Positions 1-8,478 of a DNA stretch of 42,854 bases are shown here, in pieces. Source of the DNA: JAIRTY01 sp050257395 (lineage in GTDB: Bacteria > Actinomycetota > Actinomycetes > Streptosporangiales > Streptosporangiaceae); assembly GCA_050257395.1 (NCBI GenBank), contig JBLMWU010000230.1, positions 1 through 42,854 of the forward strand, given 5' to 3'. The position numbers were made by a program, and so were the translations under genes. A model generated the notes under the pieces. It was not told the origin of the DNA and made no database searches. It saw only the letters and a list, made by a program, of their open reading frames with translations. The number at the start of each line of letters is the position of its first letter. The first letter of the stretch is position 1.

Positions 1-636
<636 letters not shown>

Positions 637-644
637 CGCCAGCG

Positions 645-685
645 TGATCAGGGCCCCGGTGCTGACAGCACCGGGGCCCTGATCA
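645..685 (+). terminator. Strong inverted repeat after sigma factor gene
   Basis: A perfect 19-bp inverted repeat with a 3-base loop (GAC) begins nine bases after the sigma factor stop. There is no T-run after it, which is usual for high-GC actinomycete terminators. It may also stop transcription from the convergent gene ending at 707. Confidence 0.85.
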
Positions 686-706
686 TGTGCGGGCAGGGAC
701 GGAAGG

Positions 707-1045
707 CTACGGCCGCGAGCGGTTGGGCGAGCCCGCGTAGGACTGCCCATCCGGGCTCGGGGTGCCCGCGCTGTGTGACCCGCCCTGCCGCGAGCCGGGC
801 AGCTTGTCGCTGATCCGGCTGCGGGCCGAACCGGCCATCTTGGGCACCCGCTCGGCGACCCTGTCCTTGGCGGTCCGGGCCAGCCCGGTCGCCTGCTCCT
901 GGGCCGCCGCAGCCGCCTGCTGCACGGCCGGGCTGTCCGCGGCCTTGCGGGCCAGCCGCATCAGCTGCTCGTAGCGTTCCCGCCCCGCTCTCGCCCCCAG
1001 CACGAAGCCGACGGCGAGGCCGGTCGCGAAGATGATCCGGCGCAT
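707..1045 (-). CDS. Small YtxH-like membrane-anchored protein
   Basis: 112 residues. It opens with one hydrophobic segment (MRRIIFATGLAVGFVLGARA, residues 1-20) followed by GRERYEQL and a long Ala/Gln/Arg-rich helical stretch (about 30-75). The tail is Ser/Gly/Pro-rich and probably disordered. This layout, a single anchor with GxxAG then RERY, matches the YtxH-like general-stress proteins of Gram-positive bacteria, whose function is poorly known. The ATG at 1045 was chosen because GGGAGAGG lies about 8 bases upstream; a GTG at 1063 would add six residues but uses that purine run as coding sequence. It converges on the sigma factor gene and stands alone. Confidence 0.7.
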   Translation of the reverse strand: MRRIIFATGLAVGFVLGARAGRERYEQLMRLARKAADSPAVQQAAAAAQEQATGLARTAKDRVAERVPKMAGSARSRISDKLPGSRQGGSHSAGTPSPDGQSYAGSPNRSRP

Positions 1046-1296
1046 CTCTGGCACCTCTCCCACCCAGTCGAGTGACTCTCTGGTGTTGACATCCCCCTGA
1101 AGAGCAGGCGTACTCCTGATGACGCCCGGCGGTGCCGGCGCGCCCGTGCTTGCGGGGCAGGCCCCGCGGCGCGGTGGCGGACCGGGAATGCCCGCGGGTG
1201 CGCTACCCTTATCCCCGCCGCAGTGTTGGGCACAGGAAGCCCGGTTCGCCCGGGACCGGGCCCGGCCTGCGGACGAAAAAGCTCAGCGACAATCGA

Positions 1297-1369
1297 TCTG
1301 GGGTAGCTCAATCGGCAGAGCAACCGGCTGTTAACCGGTTGGTTGGGAGTTCGAGTCTCCCCCCCAGAG
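1297..1369 (+). tRNA. tRNA-Asn (anticodon GTT)
   Basis: A complete cloverleaf of 73 bases. Acceptor arms TCTGGGG (1297-1303) and CCCCAGA (1362-1368) pair fully. The D stem GCTC/GAGC is at 1306-1309 and 1318-1321. The anticodon stem ACCGG/CCGGT encloses loop CTGTTAA with anticodon GTT at 1330-1332. The T arm is GGGAG-TTCGAGT-CTCCC. The discriminator is G1369 and CCA is not encoded. No integrase or second copy of its 3' end was noticed, so it does not seem to serve as an attachment site here. Confidence 0.97.
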
Positions 1370-1419
1370 CTAGCAGGCGCGATCGCCCAGAGCACCGCCA
1401 GCAGGAGCGGCAGCGACTG

Positions 1420-1435
1420 CCCCCTATCGCGGGGG
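1420..1435 (+). terminator. Short hairpin downstream of tRNA-Asn
   Basis: CCCCC and GGGGG arms with a six-base loop (TATCGC), 50 bases after the tRNA and followed by TGTTGTG. It is a plausible tRNA terminator, but the stem is short. Confidence 0.35.
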
Positions 1436-1461
1436 TGTTGTGATCTCGCAGGAGACCGGGG

Positions 1462-1490
1462 ACGCCGTGCACCCTTCGTGGTCACGGCGT
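1462..1490. terminator. Inverted repeat at the 3' end of the EamA gene
   Basis: ACGCCGTG (1462-1469) and CACGGCGT (1483-1490) form an 8-bp stem with a 13-base loop, followed on the plus strand by TCTGCTTTCC. It overlaps the stop codon of the convergent EamA gene, so it may end transcription from both sides. Confidence 0.4.
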
Positions 1491-2447
1491 TCTGCTTTCC
1501 CGGGCGACGGGGACGGCCTGCTCCTGGCTGGCCTGCTGCTGGCCGTACACCGTGAGCGTGACTGACGCGGCGAGGACGGCCGCGCCGGCCAGGCCCGCGG
1601 GGCCCAGCCGGTCGCCCAGCACCACCGCTGCCAGCAAGGCGCCGGTGAGCGGTTCCAGCAGGGTCAGCAGCGCGGCGGTGCCCGGGGTGGCGGTGCGCAG
1701 CCCGCGGAAGTACAGCGTGTAGGCCGCGGCGGTGGGGCCGGTGCCCAGCGCGATCAGCAGGCCGATGGACGCGGGACCGGGCCGGAAACCGGCGCCGGTG
1801 GTGACCGCCGCCAGCGGCAGCAGCGCCAGGCCGCCCACCGTGAACCCGAAGCCGGTCACGGTCAGCTCGTCCAGGCCGGGGACCGGCCGGGCGCCGATCA
1901 GGGTGAGGGTGGCGAACCCCGCGGCCGCCAGCACCGCCAGCCCGGCGCTGGCGAGCACCGCGGTCTCGGTGAACCCGCCCGCGGGCACGCCCGCCAGCAG
2001 GCCGAGGCCGGCCAGCGCGAGGCAGGTGCTGGCCGCCGCGAGCGGGCCGATTCGGCGCCGCCCGGCCACCCGGTCCGCCGCCTGCACGATGACCGGGGCG
2101 CTGCCGATGGTGATGAGGGTGGCCAGGCTGACCGAGGTGAGCGAGACCGCCATGAAGTAGCAGCTCTGGAACAGCGCGGCGAGCAGGCCGACGACGGCGA
2201 TGCGCCGCCAGGCCCGGCGGCCCCGCGGCCAGCGCCGGCGGGCCGCGGTGAGCACGGCCACGATCAGGATGCCGCCGGCCGTGAGCCGGTAGGCGGCCAC
2301 CGAGAGAGCGGAAAGGCCGGTGTCCCGGCCCAGCAGGCTGCCGATGAGGCCGCCGGTGCCCCACAGCAGCCCGGACATGATCAGGAAGAGCAGACCCGCG
2401 CCGGCCCGGCTGCGGGCAGCCGGGGACGCGGTGGTGACGACGGGCAT
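1482..2447 (-). CDS. EamA-family (DMT) transporter
   Basis: 321 residues with about ten hydrophobic segments, arranged as two EamA repeats of five helices. The first opens with LLFLIMSGLLWGTGGLIGSL and the second begins near ASAGLAVLAAAGFATLTLIG. The motif LGTGPTAAAYTLYFRGL, then LLEPLTGALLAAVVLGDRL, is the usual second-repeat signature. Such proteins are inner-membrane exporters of amino acids or small metabolites; the substrate cannot be read from the sequence. The ATG at 2447 is preferred over the GTG at 2507 because GGAGCG lies upstream and the residues before it are not conserved in type. It follows the kinase gene on the same strand, with a hairpin at 2561-2580 between them, so it is probably transcribed separately. 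Confidence 0.88.
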   Translation of the reverse strand: MPVVTTASPAARSRAGAGLLFLIMSGLLWGTGGLIGSLLGRDTGLSALSVAAYRLTAGGILIVAVLTAARRRWPRGRRAWRRIAVVGLLAALFQSCYFMAVSLTSVSLATLITIGSAPVIVQAADRVAGRRRIGPLAAASTCLALAGLGLLAGVPAGGFTETAVLASAGLAVLAAAGFATLTLIGARPVPGLDELTVTGFGFTVGGLALLPLAAVTTGAGFRPGPASIGLLIALGTGPTAAAYTLYFRGLRTATPGTAALLTLLEPLTGALLAAVVLGDRLGPAGLAGAAVLAASVTLTVYGQQQASQEQAVPVARESRTP

Positions 2448-2560
2448 GAGGAATCGCTCCTGCGACGAGAAGGGAACGGTCGCGGAAGCGGGGCGAGCCA
2501 GGCTCACCCGGAGGGAGAAGAACGCGTCAGCCAGTCCGGCCCGGCGCGTGCTCGGCTGCG

Positions 2561-2580
2561 GCCCCGCTCAGGAGCGGGGC
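2561..2580 (-). terminator. Hairpin between kinase and EamA genes
   Basis: GCCCCGCT and AGCGGGGC form an 8-bp perfect stem with loop CAGG, about 70 bases past the stop of the kinase gene on the minus strand. Confidence 0.5.
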
Positions 2581-2651
2581 GGCGGGGTGATGGGGAAGAG
2601 CCGGTGCACGGGCAGCATCCTACCGGGCTGGGCCGCGGCGGGCGGGCCGGG

Positions 2652-3548
2652 TCAGCCCGCCAGCTGGTCGGCGGCGGCGAGCATCTGGCGGGCGACCGGC
2701 TGCAGGCCGACCTGGGTGCCCAGCAGGCCGGTGGAGACCCGCTCCACCGCACCCCACTCCCAGATCGCCCGCGCGTCCAGGCCGGTGCGGGCGGCCAGGT
2801 GGCGGGCCCGGTCCCAGGGGTCGCCGTGCAGCAGCTCGATGGGGTCCTCGCGCATCAGGATGCCCAGGTCGTATTCGGCCTCGGCGAGCAGCCCGTCCGG
2901 GTCGACCAGCTTGAATCCGCCCGGCGCCTGCAGCGTGTTCCACTCCTGCACGTCGCCGTGGACCAGCACGGCGCGCTCGTCGTCGTGCGCGGCGATCCGC
3001 CGCTCCGCGCAGGCCAGCGCGTAGCTCACCGCCCGCTCCGAGCACGGCCGCCCGAGCAGCTCCCAGGTTTTCATGATGAAGTCCATCAGCCAGCGGCCCT
3101 TGTCCGCCCCGGTGGGCAGGCCGCAGCCGGGGGCCGGCCGCCACACGGCGGCGGCCGTGGCGCACAGGATTTCGTGCCGCCGGCCGATCGGCAGGCCGAG
3201 GTCGTGCAGGGACGGGCCGAGCCGCTCCAGCAGCAGCGCGCCCCGCGCGGCGTCCGCCCGCAGCAGCCGCACGAGGCCCTCGCCGCCGGCCAGCCGCAGC
3301 ACCGTGATCTCGTGCCGGGCCGCCCCGCTGGGCCGCGGCACGGCCAGCTTCAGCACCGCGGGCGTGCCGTCGCTCAGCGTGGCCCGCGCGACGAACGCCT
3401 CGGTCGCGTCCGGGTACGGCTGCCCGGCAGCGAACGACCACTCCTGTTCCAGGGCCGCGACGAGCCCGGGCAGCCCGGCGAGCCACGTCCCGGCCCCGTG
3501 GGCCAGCGCCTTGCTGCGGACCACCAGCGGCACGCGGACCTCGCTCAC
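2652..3548 (-). CDS. APH(6)/hydroxyurea-type small-molecule kinase
   Basis: 298 residues of the aminoglycoside/hydroxyurea resistance kinase family (StrB-like). The catalytic loop is VLVHGDVQEWN (about residue 193-203), with the Brenner-type HGDxxxxN. The Mg-binding acid follows in LVDPDGLLAEAEYDLG (about 211). ATP-lobe features are less clear. Family members phosphorylate streptomycin-type aminoglycosides or hydroxyurea, but many genomic copies have unknown substrates, so resistance is not implied. The GTG at 3548 starts where family members usually begin; the frame stays open to an ATG at 3653, whose extra residues look non-coding. No strong ribosome site is seen for either start. It lies alone, upstream of the EamA gene. 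Confidence 0.82.
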   Translation of the reverse strand: MSEVRVPLVVRSKALAHGAGTWLAGLPGLVAALEQEWSFAAGQPYPDATEAFVARATLSDGTPAVLKLAVPRPSGAARHEITVLRLAGGEGLVRLLRADAARGALLLERLGPSLHDLGLPIGRRHEILCATAAAVWRPAPGCGLPTGADKGRWLMDFIMKTWELLGRPCSERAVSYALACAERRIAAHDDERAVLVHGDVQEWNTLQAPGGFKLVDPDGLLAEAEYDLGILMREDPIELLHGDPWDRARHLAARTGLDARAIWEWGAVERVSTGLLGTQVGLQPVARQMLAAADQLAG

Positions 3549-3870
3549 CCGTGCGACGCTAGCGGCGCGCACCCAGGCCCGCACCCGGTTAACCGCCCGG
3601 GCAGGCTGACCAGGGACTGTGCCGGCGTTTGGGCGGCAGCGGCAGCCGGGCATGGTTGGTGTCGACGGCGCCTTCCCGGCCCGGTGTTCGCATGACGAAT
3701 CCGGTCACGGGAGCCGGCCGGAAAGCATTGACAGCGGGTCCGGCGTGCGCTGAGGTTCGTATCGTGAACCGCCGTGCGCAAACGCTGCCTCTCGGGTGGC
3801 GCGGGGCCGGCACCGTGAATCACCGCCAGCCCTCCCGCCGCGGTGAGGGCTCCAAGGAGAGGTGCACCAC
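3549..3870. other. Intergenic stretch between divergent genes
   Basis: About 320 bases without a convincing gene, between the divergent kinase and maleylpyruvate-isomerase-family genes. It should hold both promoters. A perfect TTGACA is at 3728-3733, but no good -10 hexamer lies 16-19 bases downstream on the plus strand. A good ribosome site (AAGGAGAGG, 3854-3862) ends the stretch. Confidence 0.5.
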
Positions 3871-4683
3871 ATGAGCGCTTGGAACGCGATGACCTTTGAG
3901 GGGAAGGACACCATCCTCCGGGTCGTCCGGGAAGAAGCGGAGCGCATGTTCGCGATGGCCGAGGCACCGGGCGCCTGGGAGGCCCCCACCGCGTGCGAGA
4001 ACTGGCAGGTGCGCGACGTGATCGGCCACCTGGTCGACACGACCGAGGGCTACTTCAAGGCATTCGAGATCGCGCGTTCCGGCTCCGGGCGGGACGCGTT
4101 CGGGCTGGCCGTCATGCACGAGCGGGCGGGGGAGGCGGGCAAGTCCTTCCGCGACATCCCGCAGGCCGAGATGATGGCGCGGATCCGCAAGGACCTCGAC
4201 CAGATGATGAGCATCCTGGAGCCGCTCACCGAGGACGAGTGGACGGGTCTGCTCGTCCCGCACACCTACATGGGCCCGGTGCCGGCGTTCATCTACGCGG
4301 CGGGCCAGCTGATGGACTACGGCGTGCACTCCTGGGACATCCGGGAGGGCTCCGGCCGGGCGCACGCGCTGCCGGCCGACGCGGCCGACCTGCTGGTGCC
4401 GTTCATGTTCATCATCTGGCAGTCCACCATCAAGCCGGACGCCGACACCTCGCCGTTCACCATCGGGATCACCGTCACCGGCCGCAACGCCGGCAGCTAC
4501 CGGGTCAGCGTCTCGCCCGAGGGCATGACCTACGAGCCCGGTGACGTCGGCGACCTGCCCGCGGTCATCGAATTCGACGCCGGCGGCCTGGTGCTCACCG
4601 CGTTCGGCCGGATCAATGGCGGGAACGCGCGCGGCGACCTGGCACTGGCCGAGCGCTTCCTGAACCTCTTCTACCGGATCTGA
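3871..4683 (+). CDS. Mycothiol-dependent maleylpyruvate isomerase family protein
   Basis: 270 residues of the DinB-like MDMPI family. The N-terminal four-helix bundle (about 10-165) carries NWQVRDVIGHLVD and later MDYGVHSWDIRE. In the family one His from the first motif and an acid-xxx-His from the second bind a divalent metal; here they are the His of GHLVD and DxxxH, with Asp where Glu is common. Proven members isomerise maleylpyruvate with mycothiol as cofactor, but most of this large actinobacterial family is uncharacterised. The C-terminal part (about 180-270) resembles the SCP-like second domain. The ATG at 3871 has AAGGAGAGG eight bases upstream; the GTG at 3862 overlaps that site and was rejected. 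No gene of the gentisate pathway lies beside it. Confidence 0.82.
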   Translation: MSAWNAMTFEGKDTILRVVREEAERMFAMAEAPGAWEAPTACENWQVRDVIGHLVDTTEGYFKAFEIARSGSGRDAFGLAVMHERAGEAGKSFRDIPQAEMMARIRKDLDQMMSILEPLTEDEWTGLLVPHTYMGPVPAFIYAAGQLMDYGVHSWDIREGSGRAHALPADAADLLVPFMFIIWQSTIKPDADTSPFTIGITVTGRNAGSYRVSVSPEGMTYEPGDVGDLPAVIEFDAGGLVLTAFGRINGGNARGDLALAERFLNLFYRI

Positions 4684-4721
4684 AGGCCTGTCCCCTGGCC
4701 GGGAGTCGCTTCCGGCTGGGG

Positions 4722-4800
4722 GCGGGTGGGGTGGGGCACCCCTGCGCTCCGGTCGCTGCGCTCGCTCTTTATACGCTCCGGGCTGCCCCACCCCACCCGC
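4722..4800. terminator. Long hairpin between convergent genes
   Basis: A perfect 17-bp inverted repeat (arms 4722-4738 and 4784-4800) encloses 45 bases that include CGCTCCGG-like repeats. Outside it, TCCGGCTG (from 4711) and CAGCCGGA (from 4806) extend the symmetry after a five-base slip. It lies between the converging stops at 4683 and 4826, so a bidirectional terminator is the simplest reading. Confidence 0.65.
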
Positions 4801-4825
4801 TGGCTCAGCCGGAGCCGGCGCCGGG

Positions 4826-6376
4826 TCACGCCTCGGCGTCCCATTCGGCGCTGGTGCGTTCCTGCGGGAGGCGGTGCTTGGCGACGCGGGCGGTCGGGGT
4901 CCGCGGGAGTTCGGCGATGAGCTCCCAGTAGCGCGGCACCTTGTAGGCCGCGAGCAGGCCAGCCGCGTGCGCCCGCAGCTCGCCGAAGTCGGGAGTGGCG
5001 TCCGGGGCGGGCACGACGAACGCTTTCACCTCGTCCTCGGACAGCTCCGAGGGGACGCCCACGACGGCGCATTCGAGCACGGATGGATGGCTGGCGACGG
5101 CTTCCTCGACCTCGGCGGGGGAGAGGTTCTCGCCGCGGCGGCGGAGGACCTCCTTCTTGCGGGCGACGAACGTGTACACGCCGCCGGCGTCCCGGGTGAT
5201 CAGGTCGCCGGTGTGCAGCCAGCCCTCGGGCGTGATCACCTGCGCGGTCTCCTCCGGCATGCCCCAGTAGCCGGGGGTGATGACCGGGTTGCGCAGCAGC
5301 AGCTCGCCGGTCTCGCCGGGCGGCAGGTCGTTGCCCTCCTCGTCGATGATCCGGGCCTCGTTGATGGTGCCCAGCGTGGGGTGCTGGCGGACGGTGCCGA
5401 GGGTGCCGTACGGGCGGGACCCGCGCGGCCAGATCAGCCCGTACGGGCTCTCGGACATCGCGTAGCCCACCACGATCCGCAGCCCGAACCGCCGTTCGAT
5501 CTCCTCCTGCCGCTCGCGTGCCGGGGCTGGGCCGGTGTAGCACAGCCGCAGCGGGGTGTCCGCGTCGTCCGGGCGCTCCGGCTGGCGCATGAGGATCTCC
5601 AGCATCGCGCCGATGGCGTTGAACTCCGTCGCCCCGTGCTGGCGCGCCGAGTCCAGGAACGTGCTGGCGGAGAAGCGGGGGAGCAGGATCAGCCCGGCGC
5701 CGCAGGCCAGCGAGCCCATCACCGAGTAGGCGGGGGCGTTGATGTGGAACAGCGGCAGCGAGGTCATGAGCCGGTCTTCAGAGGTCAGGCCCATCCAGAA
5801 CGGGAACCCCTCGCCTGCCAGGGTGTAGGCCCGGTGGGTCTGCTGGACGAGCTTGGACCGGCCGGTCGTGCCGGAGGTCGGGATGAGCACCGCCACGTCG
5901 TCCGGTCCGGCCGCGGCGGCCGGGGCGGGACCGCCAGCGCGGGCCGGCGTGCCCGGCCAGCCCGCGGTCAGCTCCCCGGCGTCCAGCACGCCGAGCTCCA
6001 GGCCGCCGGCGATGCCCGCCTCGGCGATCAGGGCGGCCAGCCCGGCGTCGCTGATCAGCGCCCGCGGCCTGGTCTGGTGCGCCAGCCCGGCCAGCTCGGC
6101 CGGGGCGCTGCGCGGGTTCGCCGCCACCATCACCGCCCCCAGGGAGGCGAGCGCGAGCCAGCACAGCAGGTACGGGGCGGTCGTGCGGGCGGTGACCAGG
6201 ACCAGGTCGCCGCGGCGGACCCCGGCGCCGGCCAGCGCGCCGGCGGTGAGGCGGACCCGGGCGGCCGCGCCCGCGAAGGTCAGCGTGCCGTCATCGGTGC
6301 GGATCCAGATGCCGTCCGGATCGCGTCCGGCCGCCTCGGAGAGCAGGTCCGGGATCGTGCGGAAGGGGGCGGTCAT
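4826..6376 (-). CDS. AMP-forming acyl-CoA ligase, crotonobetaine-ligase-like
   Basis: 516 residues of the ANL adenylating superfamily, which activates a carboxylic acid to its CoA thioester through an acyl-AMP. The phosphate loop is PTSGTTGRSK (about 160-170). Further motifs are SLPLFHINAPAYSV, GYAMSESPYG and GWLHTGDLITRDAGGVYTFV. The C-terminal motif reads LPRTPTARVAKHRL, so the usual catalytic Lys of GK is Arg and a Lys comes two residues later; I recall TxRVxK from crotonobetaine/carnitine-type ligases. The substrate is unknown. The start ATG (6376) overlaps the TGA of the upstream tetR gene (ATGA), so the two are translationally coupled and the regulator probably senses the substrate or product. 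Confidence 0.88.
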   Translation of the reverse strand: MTAPFRTIPDLLSEAAGRDPDGIWIRTDDGTLTFAGAAARVRLTAGALAGAGVRRGDLVLVTARTTAPYLLCWLALASLGAVMVAANPRSAPAELAGLAHQTRPRALISDAGLAALIAEAGIAGGLELGVLDAGELTAGWPGTPARAGGPAPAAAAGPDDVAVLIPTSGTTGRSKLVQQTHRAYTLAGEGFPFWMGLTSEDRLMTSLPLFHINAPAYSVMGSLACGAGLILLPRFSASTFLDSARQHGATEFNAIGAMLEILMRQPERPDDADTPLRLCYTGPAPARERQEEIERRFGLRIVVGYAMSESPYGLIWPRGSRPYGTLGTVRQHPTLGTINEARIIDEEGNDLPPGETGELLLRNPVITPGYWGMPEETAQVITPEGWLHTGDLITRDAGGVYTFVARKKEVLRRRGENLSPAEVEEAVASHPSVLECAVVGVPSELSEDEVKAFVVPAPDATPDFGELRAHAAGLLAAYKVPRYWELIAELPRTPTARVAKHRLPQERTSAEWDAEA

Positions 6377-7017
6377 GGTCTGGACGATACGTTCCGTGCT
6401 TCCTGGGGCCCTGGGGGCGTAAGGCCGCGCCGGAGCACCTCCAGCATGTCGTCGAGCACGTCGTCGGAGACCCGGCCGCCCGCGGTCCAGTCCGCCCACC
6501 GCATCCCGATGAAGTTGCCGATCCCCGTGTAGATGTAGGCGATGACCTCCGGGTCGTAGCGGGCGTCCACGTCCCCGGCCAGCTGCGCGTGCCGCACCCC
6601 GCGCGCGTAGCCGCGGGCCAGGTGCTCGTAGTACTCGCGGAACAGGCCGGGATCCACGAACTCGGACTCGCGCACGATCCGGTCCATCCACGGGCGCTGC
6701 GAGAGCATGTCGAAGAACGCGCGGAAGCTGGCCCGCTCCCGGTCCCGCTGGTCATCGCCGGCCTGCTCCAGCGCGGTCTTCATGGCCAGCCGCAGGTCGG
6801 CGTTGAGCTGCCGGACCACGGCCGCGAAGATCTCTTCCTTGGACCCGAAGTGGGCGTAGAAGCTGCCGGTCGCGATGCCCGCCCGGGCGCAGATCTCTGC
6901 CACCGTGGTCCGCCGGTAGCTGCGCTCCCCGAACAGCTCCTCGGCCGCGGTGAGCAGCCGCTGCGCCGGAGGGCGGGCCGGCCCGGCCGGGGCCCGCCGG
7001 TTCACTGCCAGAGTCAC
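6373..7017 (-). CDS. TetR-family repressor coupled to acyl-CoA ligase
   Basis: 214 residues. The N-terminal TetR helix-turn-helix (about 20-66) reads RLLTAAEELFGERSYRRTTV, then IATGSFYAHFGSKEEIF. The rest (70-205) is an all-helical ligand-binding domain of the fatty-acid/acyl-CoA-responsive kind, with a C-terminal YIYTGIGNFIGMRWADW segment. The GTG at 7017 follows GGGGGCAG. The gene precedes the acyl-CoA ligase with a 4-base ATGA overlap, so it probably represses its own operon. No clear palindromic operator was found just upstream, apart from the 12-bp-arm hairpin at 7059-7092. Confidence 0.9.
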   Translation of the reverse strand: MTLAVNRRAPAGPARPPAQRLLTAAEELFGERSYRRTTVAEICARAGIATGSFYAHFGSKEEIFAAVVRQLNADLRLAMKTALEQAGDDQRDRERASFRAFFDMLSQRPWMDRIVRESEFVDPGLFREYYEHLARGYARGVRHAQLAGDVDARYDPEVIAYIYTGIGNFIGMRWADWTAGGRVSDDVLDDMLEVLRRGLTPPGPQEARNVSSRP

Positions 7018-7058
7018 CTGCCCCCGCTCCCGTCCTGACTGTGCTGACGCTGCCCAGG

Positions 7059-7092
7059 GCTGGCCTGCCCTGCCACCGCGGGGCAGGCCAGC
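7059..7092 (-). terminator. Terminator after the liv-type operon
   Basis: GCTGGCCTGCCC and GGGCAGGCCAGC form a perfect 12-bp stem with a 10-base loop, about 70 bases past the stop of the substrate-binding protein gene and 42 bases before the tetR start. It most likely ends the transporter operon. A role as tetR operator is possible but the loop is long for that. Confidence 0.65.
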
Positions 7093-7161
7093 ACCTGTGC
7101 GAATGCTAGCGGCCGCCGGCCGCCGGCCCGGTGCCGGCCGCCAGGCACGACGCGCCAGCGG

Positions 7162-8478
7162 TCACGGCATGCCGCTGGACGGCGCGGTCTGCTGGGAGCC
7201 GCTGTAGGTCGTCACCGCGCCGGTGGGGCTGGTGTCGGTGACGTACACCGGGCCCTGCTGGGTGATCACGCCCTTGCTGATCATGCCGATGAAGGCGCCG
7301 GTGATGCCGGCGTGGTTGCTGGCCGAGTAGGCGTACGGCGCCACCGCCGCGCCCTGCGGGAGCCCGGCGTTGATCGCGCTCACCAGGCTCGCCCGGGTCG
7401 GGTTCTTGCCCGCCTTGAGCATGGCCTGCACGAAGGTGTAACCGACCGCCTCGCCGTAGAGCACGTTGCCGTCGAACGGGGCCTTCGCGTCATAGGTGTC
7501 GTGGATCTTCTTGAACAGCGCGATCCAGCTGTTCGAGGTGTCCCCGAGCGAGGGCAGATAGCCGTCGGTGATGATGCCCTGGGTGAGCGCGGAGCCGGAC
7601 ACGGTCTTGCCGGACTGCTTGGCGAACGCCTGCAGCAGCCCGCCCAGGGTGATCGGGTCGGAGCCGACGTTGCTGACCACCAGCTGCGGGTTGTACCCCA
7701 GCTTGAGGCTGGTCAGCTTGAGCAGGGCGGTGAAGGCCGGGATGGAGAACGAGACCACGACCTGCGCGCCCGCCGCCTTGAGCGCGGCCACCTGCGGGCC
7801 GACGTTGACGTTGGTCGGCACGTAGCTCTGCCTGCTGACGACCTGGGCCTTGGGGATCTCGTAGTCGAGGCCCTTGACGCCGTCCTGGCCGAACTCGTCG
7901 TTCTGGAAGAAGTAGCCGATCTTCTTGCCCGCGAAGTGCTGCTTGATGTAGGCGCCGAGGATCTTGCCCTCGCGGATGTAGTCGATCTGCCAGCCGAAGG
8001 TATACGGGTGCGCCGCGGTGTCGTTCCAGCACCCGCAGCCGGAGGCGACGAACACGTCAGGCACCTTGGAGGAGTTCAGGAAGTTCACCGCGGCCAGGTG
8101 GGTGGGCGTGCCCAGGCCGTCGAAGATGGCGAACACGTTGTCCTGCAGCACCAGCTGGTGGACGTCGGACACGGTCTTGGACGGGTCGTAGCCGTCGTCG
8201 AGGTAGGTGTACTTTATCTTGCGCCCGAACACGCCGCCATGCGCGTTCACGTACTGGAAGTACGCGTTGGACGCCGGGGCGATCTCGCTGTAGCCGGGCG
8301 CGGCCGGGCCGGTGAGCGGCTGGTGGCTGCCGATCAGGATCTGGTTCGCGGTGATGCCCGGGGCCGAGGCGGCCGAGCCGCCCCCGGAGGAGCTGCCGCC
8401 GCAGGCCGCGGCCAGCAGGGACAGCGCCGCTGCCGCGGCGATCATGGCCGGAAAGCGCACCCGGTGTGCTCTGTTCAT
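7162..8478 (-). CDS. ABC transporter substrate-binding lipoprotein (Leu/Ile/Val type)
   Basis: 438 residues. A lipoprotein signal ends in the lipobox LAAAC with Cys26, after hydrophobic residues 11-25, so the protein should be anchored outside the membrane by a lipid. The mature part is a type-I periplasmic-binding fold: LIGSHQPLTGPAAPGYSEIA near the N-terminus, VSDVHQLVLQDNVFAIFDGL, and FFQNDEFGQDGVKGL. This is the Peripla_BP_6/LivJ family, which binds branched-chain amino acids but also many aromatic and aliphatic acids. It is the last gene of a five-gene operon and its ATG overlaps the stop of the LivM-type gene (ATGA). Given the many acyl-CoA ligases nearby, a carboxylic acid ligand is possible. 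Confidence 0.93.
   Translation of the reverse strand: MNRAHRVRFPAMIAAAAALSLLAAACGGSSSGGGSAASAPGITANQILIGSHQPLTGPAAPGYSEIAPASNAYFQYVNAHGGVFGRKIKYTYLDDGYDPSKTVSDVHQLVLQDNVFAIFDGLGTPTHLAAVNFLNSSKVPDVFVASGCGCWNDTAAHPYTFGWQIDYIREGKILGAYIKQHFAGKKIGYFFQNDEFGQDGVKGLDYEIPKAQVVSRQSYVPTNVNVGPQVAALKAAGAQVVVSFSIPAFTALLKLTSLKLGYNPQLVVSNVGSDPITLGGLLQAFAKQSGKTVSGSALTQGIITDGYLPSLGDTSNSWIALFKKIHDTYDAKAPFDGNVLYGEAVGYTFVQAMLKAGKNPTRASLVSAINAGLPQGAAVAPYAYSASNHAGITGAFIGMISKGVITQQGPVYVTDTSPTGAVTTYSGSQQTAPSSGMP

Noticed and set aside
1297..1369. Integration hotspot at tRNA-Asn
   Set aside because: No integrase gene and no repeat of the tRNA 3' end were noticed on either side.
2652..3548. Antibiotic resistance gene
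   Set aside because: The kinase motifs are clear, but genomic copies of this family are widespread and the substrate cannot be read from sequence.
3728..3733. Perfect TTGACA upstream of the maleylpyruvate-isomerase-family gene
   Set aside because: No acceptable -10 hexamer lies 16-19 bases downstream, so no promoter was called.
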